31,046 bases of DNA, from contig CAZWOB010000020.1 in the NCBI GenBank assembly GCA_964635295.1, positions 1 to 31,046 on the forward strand, in the 5' to 3' direction. The translations under genes were made by a program, and so were the position numbers. The stretch's first letter is position 1. The number at the start of each line of letters is the position of its first letter. Origin of the DNA: Waddlia sp964635295. Its GTDB lineage: Bacteria; Chlamydiota; Chlamydiia; Chlamydiales; Waddliaceae. This document shows, in pieces, positions 24,260 to 31,046 of the stretch. The notes beneath the pieces were generated by a model. The model did no database searches. It had not been told where the DNA came from and saw only the letters and a program-made list of their open reading frames with translations.

Positions 24260-24359
24260 NNNNNNNNNNNNNNNNNNNNNNNNNNNNNNNNNNNNNNNNN
24301 NNNNNNNNNNNNNNNNNNNNNNNNNNNNNNNNNNNNNNNNNNNNNNNNNNNNNNNNNNN
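24260..24359. other. Assembly gap (100 N)
   Basis: A run of exactly 100 N, probably a placeholder of unknown true length. It removes the start and the PAPS-binding N-terminus of the sulfotransferase gene, so no frame can be carried across it. Confidence 0.95.
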
Positions 24360-24950
24360 GAAGAGAACCATCAGTACTTTCAGATGCATGCCCTGGACCA
24401 CTTTCACATCATGCAGTGTCTAAAAAGCAGAAATCACCGGGTCATCTATCTCATCCGCGACCCCAGGGATCAGTTGATCTCGATGCTGAATTTCATCAGG
24501 GACAAAAAGTGGGCATACGGGCCTCTGCGTATGGACATGCCCTTTGGAAAGCTCACCTATGACCAACAGATAGAGGAGATGATCACCGGGTCCCGTTACG
24601 GGCTTTCCGTTCCCCACTCCGTCTTTACAAGGAGAAAAGGGTGGTCATCCTGGAATTGGGCGTTGACTGTAAGGTTTGAAGATTTGGTCGGTCCCAAAGG
24701 GGGAGGGTCCAAAAAAAGTCAAATGGATGCGTTGAGAGCGATTGTTGATCACCTGAAGCTTCCAAAAACAGATCATGAACTGTCCCTTGTTGCCGATAAC
24801 AGTTTCGGTAAGCCGGGAGAGAAAACATTTAGTAAAGGAAAGATCGGCCAGTGGAAGACAACGTTCAAGGAGCATCACAAAAGTCTTTTCAAAACTGTGT
24901 TTGGAGATGAACTGATCGAAATGGGGTATGAGAAAAACCATCACTGGTGA
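24360..24950 (+). CDS. Sulfotransferase, C-terminal part (5' end lost in gap)
   Basis: 196 residues remain. RVIYLIRDPRDQLISMLNFI matches the 3'-phosphate-binding loop (RDPRD) of PAPS-dependent sulfotransferases. LTVRFEDLVGPKGGG is the typical strand and acidic turn. FSKGKIGQWKTTFKEHH followed by FGDELIEMGYE matches the C-terminal KGxxGxWKxxF motif. The enzyme would move sulfate from PAPS to a hydroxyl of a small molecule, glycan or protein. The 5'-phosphosulfate loop should lie in the gap. A possible start is ATG 24232 (MSIVFFKHY), divergent from the glycosyltransferase, but its frame relative to the rest cannot be known. The last 10 bases overlap the converging TetR gene. Confidence 0.85.
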   Translation, partial: EENHQYFQMHALDHFHIMQCLKSRNHRVIYLIRDPRDQLISMLNFIRDKKWAYGPLRMDMPFGKLTYDQQIEEMITGSRYGLSVPHSVFTRRKGWSSWNWALTVRFEDLVGPKGGGSKKSQMDALRAIVDHLKLPKTDHELSLVADNSFGKPGEKTFSKGKIGQWKTTFKEHHKSLFKTVFGDELIEMGYEKNHHW

Positions 24951-25570
24951 TCGAGCAGGGCAAGCTGTAGTTGCCCCGCCAACCACTGTTCGTACTTATC
25001 TGATGGCCATCCTCTTTCAATGACCAGCAATCGATAAAGGTCCCGGCCGGTATAAGTCCATAGGATGTCGCGCGCATCATCAATGCTCAGCCCTGTTGCC
25101 AACTGCCCATTCGCTGCCATTATTTCCATGAACTCTTTTTGCCGATGGTAGCGCCTGTCTTCCCTCTCTTGGTCCAGTTGCTTTAACTCAGGAGCAACGA
25201 CGGAGGCGGTCCTCATCAAATCCAATAATGAACGCTCGGCATCATAGATTTGACGGGCGATTTTTGCCGTTGCCCGCATTCTGTTCTCACCAGTCGTTTC
25301 GCCCATCGCTTTTTCGACAAGCTCATTGAACTTGCGGGGAGGTAGGGCTTCGTCGATCAAGGAGTGCAGGATTCCTCGCTTGGATTTGAAAAGGGAGTAG
25401 ACGGTCGGGGCGGAAACAGACGCTTCCTTGGCGATTTGATTGATCGTGGTTCTGTCAAATCCCTCTTTTTCAAATAATAGGAGCGCAACCTCTAAGATTC
25501 TCTTACGCGTTTGAGCTGCCTGAGATGCACGGGTTTCCGAACGGTAGGTGCGTTTAGTCTCTTTGTCCAT
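24941..25570 (-). CDS. TetR-family transcriptional regulator
   Basis: About 209 residues. The N-terminal HTH is typical: RKRILEVALLLFEKEGFDRT, TTINQIAKEASVSAPTVYSL, FKSKRGILHSLIDEAL. The C-terminal ligand domain is helical and shows no assignable specificity. ATG 25570 and GTG 25576 are both possible starts; neither has a strong Shine-Dalgarno. It is divergent from a SnoaL-like gene, with an inverted repeat over that gene's predicted -10, so it likely represses it and perhaps itself. The stop overlaps the end of the sulfotransferase gene. Confidence 0.88.
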   Translation of the reverse strand: MDKETKRTYRSETRASQAAQTRKRILEVALLLFEKEGFDRTTINQIAKEASVSAPTVYSLFKSKRGILHSLIDEALPPRKFNELVEKAMGETTGENRMRATAKIARQIYDAERSLLDLMRTASVVAPELKQLDQEREDRRYHRQKEFMEIMAANGQLATGLSIDDARDILWTYTGRDLYRLLVIERGWPSDKYEQWLAGQLQLALLDHQ

Positions 25571-25607
25571 ATTCACTACAGTTTACTCTAAAGAAAAAAA
25601 AAGCGCA

Positions 25608-25637
25608 TTGACTTAATTGAATATAGTGTGCTATATT
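25608..25637 (+). promoter_or_regulatory. Promoter of the SnoaL-like gene
   Basis: TTGACT (25608-25613), an 18-base spacer and TATATT (25632-25637) form a good sigma70-type promoter, 36 bases before ATG 25673. Confidence 0.6.
25620..25637. promoter_or_regulatory. Probable TetR operator
   Basis: AATATAG (25620-25626) and CTATATT (25631-25637) form a perfect 7-bp inverted repeat around TGTG. It covers the -10 and part of the spacer of the promoter for the SnoaL-like gene and lies between that gene and the divergent TetR gene. Confidence 0.6.
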
Positions 25638-25660
25638 GAATATATCAAACAACAACAAAA

Positions 25661-25666
25661 AAGGAG
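25661..25666 (+). promoter_or_regulatory. Ribosome binding site of the SnoaL-like gene
   Basis: A perfect AAGGAG at 25661-25666, six bases before ATG 25673. It rules out the in-frame TTG at 25667, which directly abuts it. Confidence 0.8.
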
Positions 25667-25672
25667 TTGAAC

Positions 25673-26020
25673 ATGAACGCAAAGACAATGGAAACCTATT
25701 ACAATGCGCTGCTTGCGAAAGATTTAGATAAAGCGACACAGTGCCTGCATCCAGATATTGACTGGAAAAGTCCCTTAGGTCAAAGAAGGGGGAGGGATCA
25801 TGTGATCGAATCAGCCAGAGGGTTTGCGATGATGCTTGAAGATCTGAAGATTCGTCAATCATTGGGGTCTGACACCCATGCGATGCTTGCAATGGATTTT
25901 AAGATGAAGGATAGCGATGTTTGGCATTCTGGAGCTGCTTATGCGTCGTTTAAGGATGGACTGATGCATGAATTTGAGCTGCTCTTCGATCCACGCCCTT
26001 TTGTTGATTTCAAAGGGTAA
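25673..26020 (+). CDS. SnoaL/NTF2-like protein
   Basis: A small cytoplasmic protein of 115 residues. METYYNALLAKDLDKATQCL followed by HPDIDWKSPLG is the usual start of an NTF2-like cone, with a later strand HEFELLFDPRPFVDFKG. Such proteins act as small isomerases, hydrolases or ligand binders; none can be chosen here. Under a strong ribosome site and a TetR-type operator, it is the likely target of the divergent regulator. This suggests a response to a small toxic or signalling compound (inference). Confidence 0.75.
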   Translation: MNAKTMETYYNALLAKDLDKATQCLHPDIDWKSPLGQRRGRDHVIESARGFAMMLEDLKIRQSLGSDTHAMLAMDFKMKDSDVWHSGAAYASFKDGLMHEFELLFDPRPFVDFKG

Positions 26021-26102
26021 ATTTTCAATTGATCGTTCGATATGATGGGATCCTTGATCTAATTGATGACTCGCCCTAGTATTTTTCCTTCCCTAGTTAA
26101 TT

Positions 26103-26106
26103 GGAG
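26103..26106 (+). promoter_or_regulatory. Ribosome binding site supporting the lipoprotein start of guanine deaminase
   Basis: GGAG at 26103-26106 lies ten bases before ATG 26117. The upstream in-frame TTG 26063 and ATG 26066 have no such site and would add 17-18 residues ahead of the signal sequence. Confidence 0.55.
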
Positions 26107-26116
26107 AAATACACTG

Positions 26117-27463
26117 ATGAAAATACTTTTTTTATTTCTTTTTTCACTGGCCGGGTGCATCGGAAACCTTGAGGGGGTCGAAGGATATCGTGCTGCCATC
26201 CTGCATTTCCTGGATGACCCTGCAAAGGGCACCGGTTCCTATGAATATTATGAGGACGGAGTATTGCTCGTCGATGACGGCAAAGTGATCAAGCTTGGCC
26301 CTGCCATGAGCATTCTGGATGAATTGGAAGAGGGGGTAACGGTCCATGAATACCCCCATTCCTTGATCGTTCCAGGCTTTATCGATACCCATATTCACTA
26401 TCCTCAAACGGATATGATCGCCTCTTATGGTGAGCAGTTGCTCGAATGGCTGGACAAATACACCTTTCCCCACGAAAAGCGTTTCTGGGACAAAGCCTAC
26501 GCTGACAAGATTGCCAATAAATTTTTCGAAGAACTGCTTCGCAATGGGACAACATCGGCCTTGATCTTTGCTTCGTCTTCCCGCGCATCTGCCGAAGCCA
26601 TTTTTGAAGCGGCGGAGGAAAGGGGAATGCGTGTGATTTCCGGGGTATCGCTCGGCGATCGCAATTTACCTGACTATTTGTTAAAGCAAAATGGTCCGGC
26701 TTATGAAGAAGCGAAAGAACTGATTGCCAAATGGCATGGAATAGGACGGCTGCGGTATGCTGTCACTCCTCGCTTTGCTCCTACATCCACAGAACAACAA
26801 TTGGAAATGGTCCAACGTTTATTGGAAGAGCATCCCGATCTCCATTTGCATACCCATCTATCGGAAAATGCCAATGAAGTTTCCTGGGTGCAGGCGTTGT
26901 TCCCATGGAGTGAAGACTATCTTGATGTTTACGATCGTTATGGCTTCTTGCGTTCGCGTTCCCTTTTCGCACACTCGATCCACCTGTCTGATCGGGAAAT
27001 TCGAAGATTATCCGAGTCTGGATCAGCTGTCAGTTTTTGTCCCACTTCCAACCTATTCCTAGGGAGCGGTCTGTTTAAATGGCGGCCCTGTCGTGAACAA
27101 GGCTTGTTGATCGGACTGGGAACTGATGTAGGCGCAGGAACAAGTTTTTCTCTTCTCAAAACAATGGGGGAAGGATATAAGGTTGCTCAGCTGCAGAATG
27201 ACAAGATGAACCCTTTTGAGGCATTCTACCTCGCGACTTTAGGAGGAGCAAGAGCCCTGGATATGGATGCATATGTCGGGAATTTCGAAGAGGGAAAAGA
27301 AGCTGATTTTGTCGTTCTGGACCTTGAAGCAACGCCATTAATGACGTTTCGGATGGGGCATTCCAAAGAGCTGTTAGATAGATTATTCCTGTTAATGATC
27401 TTAGGGGACGAGCGAAACATCTCAGAAACATTCATTATGGGAAAATCAGCGTTCAGCCGATAA
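26117..27463 (+). CDS. guaD: Guanine deaminase with a lipoprotein signal
   Basis: 448 residues. Guanine deaminase hydrolyses guanine to xanthine and ammonia. The amidohydrolase zinc set is complete: THIH (His92, His94), HTHLSEN (His247), FAHSIHL (His286) and GTDVGAG (Asp337). The family block GFIDTHIHYPQTDMIASYGE followed by QLLEWLDKYTFPHE is specific for this enzyme. The usual protein begins near YRAAILHFLDDP; here that is preceded by MKILFLFLFSLAGCIGNLEGVE, a hydrophobic stretch with lipobox LAGC (Cys14). This predicts export and lipid anchoring, which is unusual for an enzyme normally cytoplasmic. It might salvage host purines at the surface. The last 18 bases overlap the converging gene. 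Confidence 0.9.
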   Translation: MKILFLFLFSLAGCIGNLEGVEGYRAAILHFLDDPAKGTGSYEYYEDGVLLVDDGKVIKLGPAMSILDELEEGVTVHEYPHSLIVPGFIDTHIHYPQTDMIASYGEQLLEWLDKYTFPHEKRFWDKAYADKIANKFFEELLRNGTTSALIFASSSRASAEAIFEAAEERGMRVISGVSLGDRNLPDYLLKQNGPAYEEAKELIAKWHGIGRLRYAVTPRFAPTSTEQQLEMVQRLLEEHPDLHLHTHLSENANEVSWVQALFPWSEDYLDVYDRYGFLRSRSLFAHSIHLSDREIRRLSESGSAVSFCPTSNLFLGSGLFKWRPCREQGLLIGLGTDVGAGTSFSLLKTMGEGYKVAQLQNDKMNPFEAFYLATLGGARALDMDAYVGNFEEGKEADFVVLDLEATPLMTFRMGHSKELLDRLFLLMILGDERNISETFIMGKSAFSR

Positions 27464-28588
27464 CATTTTTTCAAACATCATCATCAGCGGAGCGGACAGT
27501 TGTTGTTCGATTTCCGCTGTTGTTTCAGGGGGGATAAAGCCCACCTGCATCACTGCGGGATGGGAAGCGTGCTTTTCGGTATAGGTCCCTGTTTCATCCA
27601 GCGATTTTTTCGGATATTTCAGATAGGTGTCTAAGATGCGCAAGGTGATTTCTTCCTGTTCGTAGGAAATGATGAAAGTCGAACGGTAGGTGGCGTCGTA
27701 ACATTTTCCATTTTCGGCAAGAACGGGATCAGACTCAATGAACTCTTCGACTAAAAAAGAAGGAGAGCGGTCGGAAGCCCAATACTGGAAGCTCTTGTCA
27801 GGATGCTTTTTTAACTGGGAAGGCTGATCGATAATGAGGTTAAGGATATAAAGAAGCTCCTCCTTGTGAACGATCAATACGCCCTTTGAGAGGAACGTTT
27901 TCCTGGGTTTGATGACCACAAAATCTCCAGGGATCTCTTCCTTGACCTTTTCACAGACCAGGTCAGGGCATGTTTTCTGATACAGTTTCCAAACGGGCTT
28001 GGCTTTTTCAAGGACGGGGTCGCCTCTGAACAACGATCCCATGAGATACTTGTCCGTCCAATAGGGGTAAGTCGGCTGGTCGATGATAAGAATGCCGGGA
28101 TACTCATCTTGATATTCTGACAATTCCATGGTCGCATGGCGTGGTCCATAGCAGATCGCGTGATAGTCGTTGATCTTTCCCGGATCAGAAACAGGCCGAC
28201 CGGCCGCATTTTTAAACAGGTCTTGACTCGTTAAATTTTTGAATTTGGGAATCGTGTCCCAATGGTCATCCATCTCAAGCGTTGCATATAATACTTTGTC
28301 CGAGATACCTCGGATTTTGATCCAGCAGTGCGGCGTCCATTGCCTGAACGTGTCAGCAAACAATTGCGAAGTGACGCATTCTCCGTCTCTTGGATAACGC
28401 CCAAGGGTGAAGGCAGAGGTCGACCCATGCTGCACTTCGCATATCTTGACGCCTTGTTCGCTGTTATATTTGAAGTCGGCGACCATAAAAGTGATCGCTG
28501 CCGGCCAGTTGGAGCCGGAGAATGGTTTTTGAAACTCTTCGGCGCATAGAGTTGAAAGGAGTGCAAGAAAAAAGTAGACGATTTTCAT
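27446..28588 (-). CDS. Exported protein of unknown function, ATP-grasp-like features
   Basis: 380 residues with a signal peptide (MKIVYFFLALLSTLCA). No family is recognised with confidence. Early segments MVADFKYNSEQGVKICEVQ and TLGRYPRDGE precede a C-terminal half that looks ATP-grasp-like: DFVVIKPRKTFLSKGVLIVH (222-241) with a strand-Lys-Pro and glycine loop, FLVEEFIESDP (278-288) as a hinge, and YDATYRSTFII (297-307) as an Asp-x-x-x-Arg strand. An ATP-dependent ligase outside the cytoplasm would be odd unless the protein reaches host cytosol. The similarity was judged by eye and could be misleading. It converges on guanine deaminase with an 18-base overlap and is divergent from the ABC-F gene. 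Confidence 0.6.
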   Translation of the reverse strand: MKIVYFFLALLSTLCAEEFQKPFSGSNWPAAITFMVADFKYNSEQGVKICEVQHGSTSAFTLGRYPRDGECVTSQLFADTFRQWTPHCWIKIRGISDKVLYATLEMDDHWDTIPKFKNLTSQDLFKNAAGRPVSDPGKINDYHAICYGPRHATMELSEYQDEYPGILIIDQPTYPYWTDKYLMGSLFRGDPVLEKAKPVWKLYQKTCPDLVCEKVKEEIPGDFVVIKPRKTFLSKGVLIVHKEELLYILNLIIDQPSQLKKHPDKSFQYWASDRSPSFLVEEFIESDPVLAENGKCYDATYRSTFIISYEQEEITLRILDTYLKYPKKSLDETGTYTEKHASHPAVMQVGFIPPETTAEIEQQLSAPLMMMFEKMLSAER

Positions 28589-28664
28589 AAGAAAAAATCT
28601 AGCGCTTTATTTAAAAAAAGTCTACTCAATTGCGATTTACTCTCCAAACATTGATAATAGTAGA

Positions 28665-30218
28665 ATGACATCACTTATTGGCATCCATTCACTCACAAAA
28701 GCGTTCGGCTCTCGTCAGCTTTTTGAAAATATCTCGTTCACGATTTCGAAAGGGGAACGGATCGGTCTTCTGGGCCCTAATGGCGCAGGCAAATCGACGT
28801 TGTTGAAAATNNNNNNNNNNNNNNNNNNNNNNNNNNNNNNNNNNNNNNNNNNNNNNNNNNNNNNNNNNNNNNNNNNNNNNNNNNNNNNNNNNNNNNNNNN
28901 NNNNNNNNNNTTGTGGCTGGAGAATTTTTTGTCCCGTGAAAACCTGACCTACGTCATCGTCAGCCATGACCGCTATTTTCTGGAAGCGACTGCCAACAAA
29001 ATGATCGAGCTGAACAGGTGCTTTCCTCAGGGGCTTTTCGAGAGCGAAGGGAATATGAGCGCCTATATGGAGCACAAGGAGGCATTCCTGGAAGCGCAGG
29101 AAAAAAGGGAAAGAGGGCTGGCTTCCACTGTACGGGAAGAGGTGGACTGGCTGAGGCAGTCTCCCAAAGCGCGAACGACGAAGTCGCGCTCGCGGATCCA
29201 GCGGGCCTATCAAATGATGGACGATCTGTCTTCCATTAAAAAACGGAACAAGAGAGAGACGGCGGGGATCGATTTTTCCGCATCGGAACGGGCAACACGA
29301 AAATTGTTGGCGGTAAACAATATTGGTAAGTCCCTTGGAGGGAAAACGCTTTTCAAGGGGGTGGACATCACGTTGTCACCGGGAACGAGATTGGGGATCG
29401 TCGGCAAAAACGGAACGGGGAAGACAACGCTTCTGAAGGTGTTGTCAGGAATGGTCCCTCAGGACATGGGGACAATTAAACCTGCCGAAGACTTAAAAAT
29501 CGTCTACTTCGACCAGCACCGGGAGAAGATCCCGATGGATATCTCTTTGAAGGAGGCTCTTTCACCATCGGGAGATTACGTCAATTATCGTGGGCAGCAG
29601 ATCCATGTCAATGGCTGGGCTCAGAAGTTCCTGTTTGATGCGGACCGGATGGAACTGCCGGTCTCCCGTTTGTCCGGCGGTGAGAGGGCGCGAATCCTCA
29701 TTGCCAGATTGATGCTGCAGCCTGCCGACGTGCTTTTTCTCGATGAACCGACCAACGACCTGGATATCCCGACTCTTGAAGTGATCGAAGAGAGTCTGAT
29801 CGAATTTAACGGAGCTGTCGTTCTGATCACGCACGACAGGTGTTTGATGGACCGCGTGTGCACCGAGGTGATCGGGTTGGGAGAGAACAATGAGCAGCAG
29901 CTTTTTGCCGATTACGAGCAATGGGAAAAAGCGTGCGCTCCACAAAAGAGGGAGCTGCGCGAGGAAAAAAAAGAGCGGCCTGTACGTCAAGCGGCCAAGA
30001 TGTCCTATAAGGAAAAAAAAGAGCTGGAGGTGATGGAGGAGACAATCCTTCAGGCGGAATCAAATTTTGAAGAGCTCCAGAAGAAAGCCGATGATCCGAG
30101 CCTTGCACTCGACGCTGACAAGTCGCTTGAGCATTATCAAGCGATGGGAGAGGCCCAAAAGCATCTCGAAGAATTGTATGAGAGGTGGCAGTTCCTTATT
30201 GATAAATCAAGGCAATAA
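28665..30218 (+). CDS. uup: ABC-F ATPase, Uup type (interrupted by an assembly gap)
   Basis: A cytoplasmic twin-ATPase of the ABC-F family, which acts on ribosomes and not in transport. The first domain keeps Walker A (GPNGAGKSTLLK), then is lost in the gap at 28811-28910. It resumes at LWLENFL with the switch histidine (VSHDRYF). A linker follows (KARTTKSRSRIQRAYQMMDD). The second domain is complete: GKNGTGKTT, LSGGERARI, VLFLDEPTNDLD and ITHDR. A C-terminal coiled coil (about the last 90 residues, KKELEVMEETILQAESNFEE onward) is typical of Uup, hence the symbol. The gap must hide far more than 34 codons: the signature and Walker B of domain one are missing. The C-terminus overlaps the converging cyclase-family gene by 23 bases. 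Confidence 0.88.
   Translation: MTSLIGIHSLTKAFGSRQLFENISFTISKGERIGLLGPNGAGKSTLLKXXXXXXXXXXXXXXXXXXXXXXXXXXXXXXXXXXLWLENFLSRENLTYVIVSHDRYFLEATANKMIELNRCFPQGLFESEGNMSAYMEHKEAFLEAQEKRERGLASTVREEVDWLRQSPKARTTKSRSRIQRAYQMMDDLSSIKKRNKRETAGIDFSASERATRKLLAVNNIGKSLGGKTLFKGVDITLSPGTRLGIVGKNGTGKTTLLKVLSGMVPQDMGTIKPAEDLKIVYFDQHREKIPMDISLKEALSPSGDYVNYRGQQIHVNGWAQKFLFDADRMELPVSRLSGGERARILIARLMLQPADVLFLDEPTNDLDIPTLEVIEESLIEFNGAVVLITHDRCLMDRVCTEVIGLGENNEQQLFADYEQWEKACAPQKRELREEKKERPVRQAAKMSYKEKKELEVMEETILQAESNFEELQKKADDPSLALDADKSLEHYQAMGEAQKHLEELYERWQFLIDKSRQ
28811..28910. other. Assembly gap (100 N)
   Basis: Exactly 100 N inside the first ATPase domain of the ABC-F gene. From Walker A to the post-Walker B helix an intact domain normally spans more than 100 residues, so the true gap is probably several hundred bases. 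Confidence 0.95.
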
Positions 30219-30867
30219 GCCTGCAGGGAGCTTCGGTCCCGTTTCTGATCTTGGTCGGGAGCGCTACCGCCCAAGCCCCGCTGTCCGGGACTTTTTGAAG
30301 GTTCGCGACATTCTCGATGATGTACTTTCCTTTCTTTAGCAATAGGTGATGAACGGGAAACTTCATATTCCGCCCATCCGGGGAAAGGGTGTCGATCCCG
30401 ATCCCGACAATTCTTCGTTTCAACAACAGTTCGATAGAATCAGGAGAGAACCCTGGAAAGTGCATTTTGTTTCGATATTTGGTGGGGTTGTTCCAATGTT
30501 TCGCCCAGCCGGTATCGGCGACAACTAAGCTTCGGGGAGGGATCTTGCCGTGGGCCTTTTCGTAGTCTTTGACGTTTTGCGGAGTGATCAGAATATCCGG
30601 AAATGTCTCGGAATCCACCCGAATGACGCAGAGGGGGGCCACAAGCGTATCGACGTCGATGTTGGCGATATGCTCCCCGTCCGGATCAAAGTGCGAAGGG
30701 GCGTCCATGTGTGTTCCGATGCCTGCGGTATGATCATAGTGCTGGACCCGGTATCCCTCTTCATCATAGTCCATTTCAACATGGGAGCGGAACTCGCACT
30801 GCCCCGTCCAGGTGGGAATGTTCGGGTGCACTTCGTGACTGAGGTCGATCACTTCCGGGGTGTTCAT
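30196..30867 (-). CDS. Cyclase-family metal-dependent hydrolase (KynB-like)
   Basis: 223 residues, cytoplasmic. The family includes kynurenine formamidase (KynB), isatin hydrolase and polyketide cyclases. The metal motif is clear: GIGTHMDAPSHF (49-60), with His53, Asp55 and His59. VIDLSHEVHPNIPTW at the N-terminus and GIDTLSPDGR with FPVHHLLL downstream complete the pattern. Specificity is open; no other kynurenine gene is in the window. It is the second gene of a pair: its ATG overlaps the TGA of the upstream amide-hydrolase gene (ATGA), so the two are translationally coupled. AAGGC precedes the start. Confidence 0.85.
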   Translation of the reverse strand: MNTPEVIDLSHEVHPNIPTWTGQCEFRSHVEMDYDEEGYRVQHYDHTAGIGTHMDAPSHFDPDGEHIANIDVDTLVAPLCVIRVDSETFPDILITPQNVKDYEKAHGKIPPRSLVVADTGWAKHWNNPTKYRNKMHFPGFSPDSIELLLKRRIVGIGIDTLSPDGRNMKFPVHHLLLKKGKYIIENVANLQKVPDSGAWAVALPTKIRNGTEAPCRLIALIYQ

Positions 30868-31046
30868 TGCAATTGCCTTGTCACATCGACGACAGGCTGA
30901 CTGTGTTTCGTTGCCATTTTTTTCACCTGTTTTCCACTAAAGTCGAATGTTTTAAGGTCTACCATTCGAATCGTTTGGTCCTCATGCGTACGGAAATAAT
31001 AGCGCAGGCTCTGGGGATCTCGTGCAACAGTCAGCATCGTATAATC
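30864..31046 (-). CDS. Choloylglycine hydrolase / linear amide C-N hydrolase family, C-terminal fragment
   Basis: Only the last 60 residues lie in the window; the gene continues past the right edge. The fragment DYTMLTVARDPQSLRYYFRT, then QTIRMVDLKTFDFSGK, matches the end of Ntn-type choloylglycine and penicillin V acylase-like enzymes, where a 'W/L-T-x-x-x-D ... YYFRTYxxxxIRxVDL' segment closes the fold. These enzymes hydrolyse amide bonds in bile salts, N-acyl amino acids or related compounds. The N-terminal nucleophile Cys is outside the window, so activity cannot be judged. The TGA stop overlaps the ATG of the cyclase-family gene. Confidence 0.7.
   Translation of the reverse strand, partial: DYTMLTVARDPQSLRYYFRTHEDQTIRMVDLKTFDFSGKQVKKMATKHSQPVVDVTRQLQ

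Noticed and set aside
26063..26116. Upstream TTG/ATG start for guanine deaminase
   Set aside because: It would bury the lipoprotein signal inside the chain. GGAG and ATG 26117 are better placed.

Overview
The window most likely comes from an intracellular, Chlamydia-like bacterium of the Parachlamydiales type that lives in a eukaryotic host. This is inferred from content, since no marker gene (rRNA, tRNA or ribosomal protein) is present. The clues are: a run of large proteins with eukaryote-type or effector-type domains (J-domain, RasGEF, a P-loop kinase-like protein, patatin); a hypothetical protein with a hydrophobic lobe ending in an arginine/proline motif that I associate from memory with chlamydial proteins; many exported orphan proteins; and little conserved operon structure. 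Two runs of exactly 100 N (24260-24359 and 28811-28910) show that this is a scaffold. No gene-free stretch exceeds about 300 bases; the longest are 10900-11138 and 53-179.

Layout. 1-52: 3' end of a group II intron. 180-2185 (minus): an exported formylglycine-generating-type enzyme and an HSL-type esterase; an aminoglycoside-phosphotransferase-fold kinase diverges from them (2224-3093). 3167-8249 (plus): a tight three-gene envelope operon of a large MscS-type channel, a TolC-type lipoprotein and a two-domain multicopper oxidase. Converging on it are an exported PAP2/haloperoxidase-like enzyme and a 60-residue secreted peptide with eight cysteines that has its own promoter and terminator. 9832-15607 (minus): three consecutive effector-like genes, encoding a membrane-lobe protein with a C-terminal J-domain, a RasGEF-domain protein and a Walker A protein with a long disordered N-terminus. 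A cNMP-binding/patatin protein diverges from them (15770-17599).

17654-19744 (minus): an exported protein with WxxGxW repeats, an extreme aromatic core and an Arg/Pro repeat tail. 19879-22492 (plus): a coupled operon of a YheO/DauR-like regulator, an aminotransferase and an ornithine-cyclodeaminase-family enzyme. 22489-24950: a hypothetical membrane-lobe protein, an exported GT92-type glycosyltransferase and a gap-truncated sulfotransferase. 24941-26020: a TetR regulator divergent from a SnoaL-like gene, with an inverted repeat overlapping the predicted -10 box. 26117-28588: a guanine deaminase with a lipoprotein signal and a converging exported protein with ATP-grasp-like features. 28665-31046: a Uup-type ABC-F ATPase containing a gap, and a minus-strand pair of a cyclase-family hydrolase coupled to the C-terminal end of a choloylglycine-hydrolase-family enzyme that runs off the window.

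The most interesting material is the 9.8-17.6 kb block. It reads as a set of host-directed proteins: Hsp70 recruitment, small-GTPase exchange, a nucleotide-dependent enzyme and a phospholipase. The copper/envelope operon with its Cys-rich peptide neighbour, and the lipoprotein guanine deaminase, come next. Domain assignments were made by reading motifs by eye; no database search was run.
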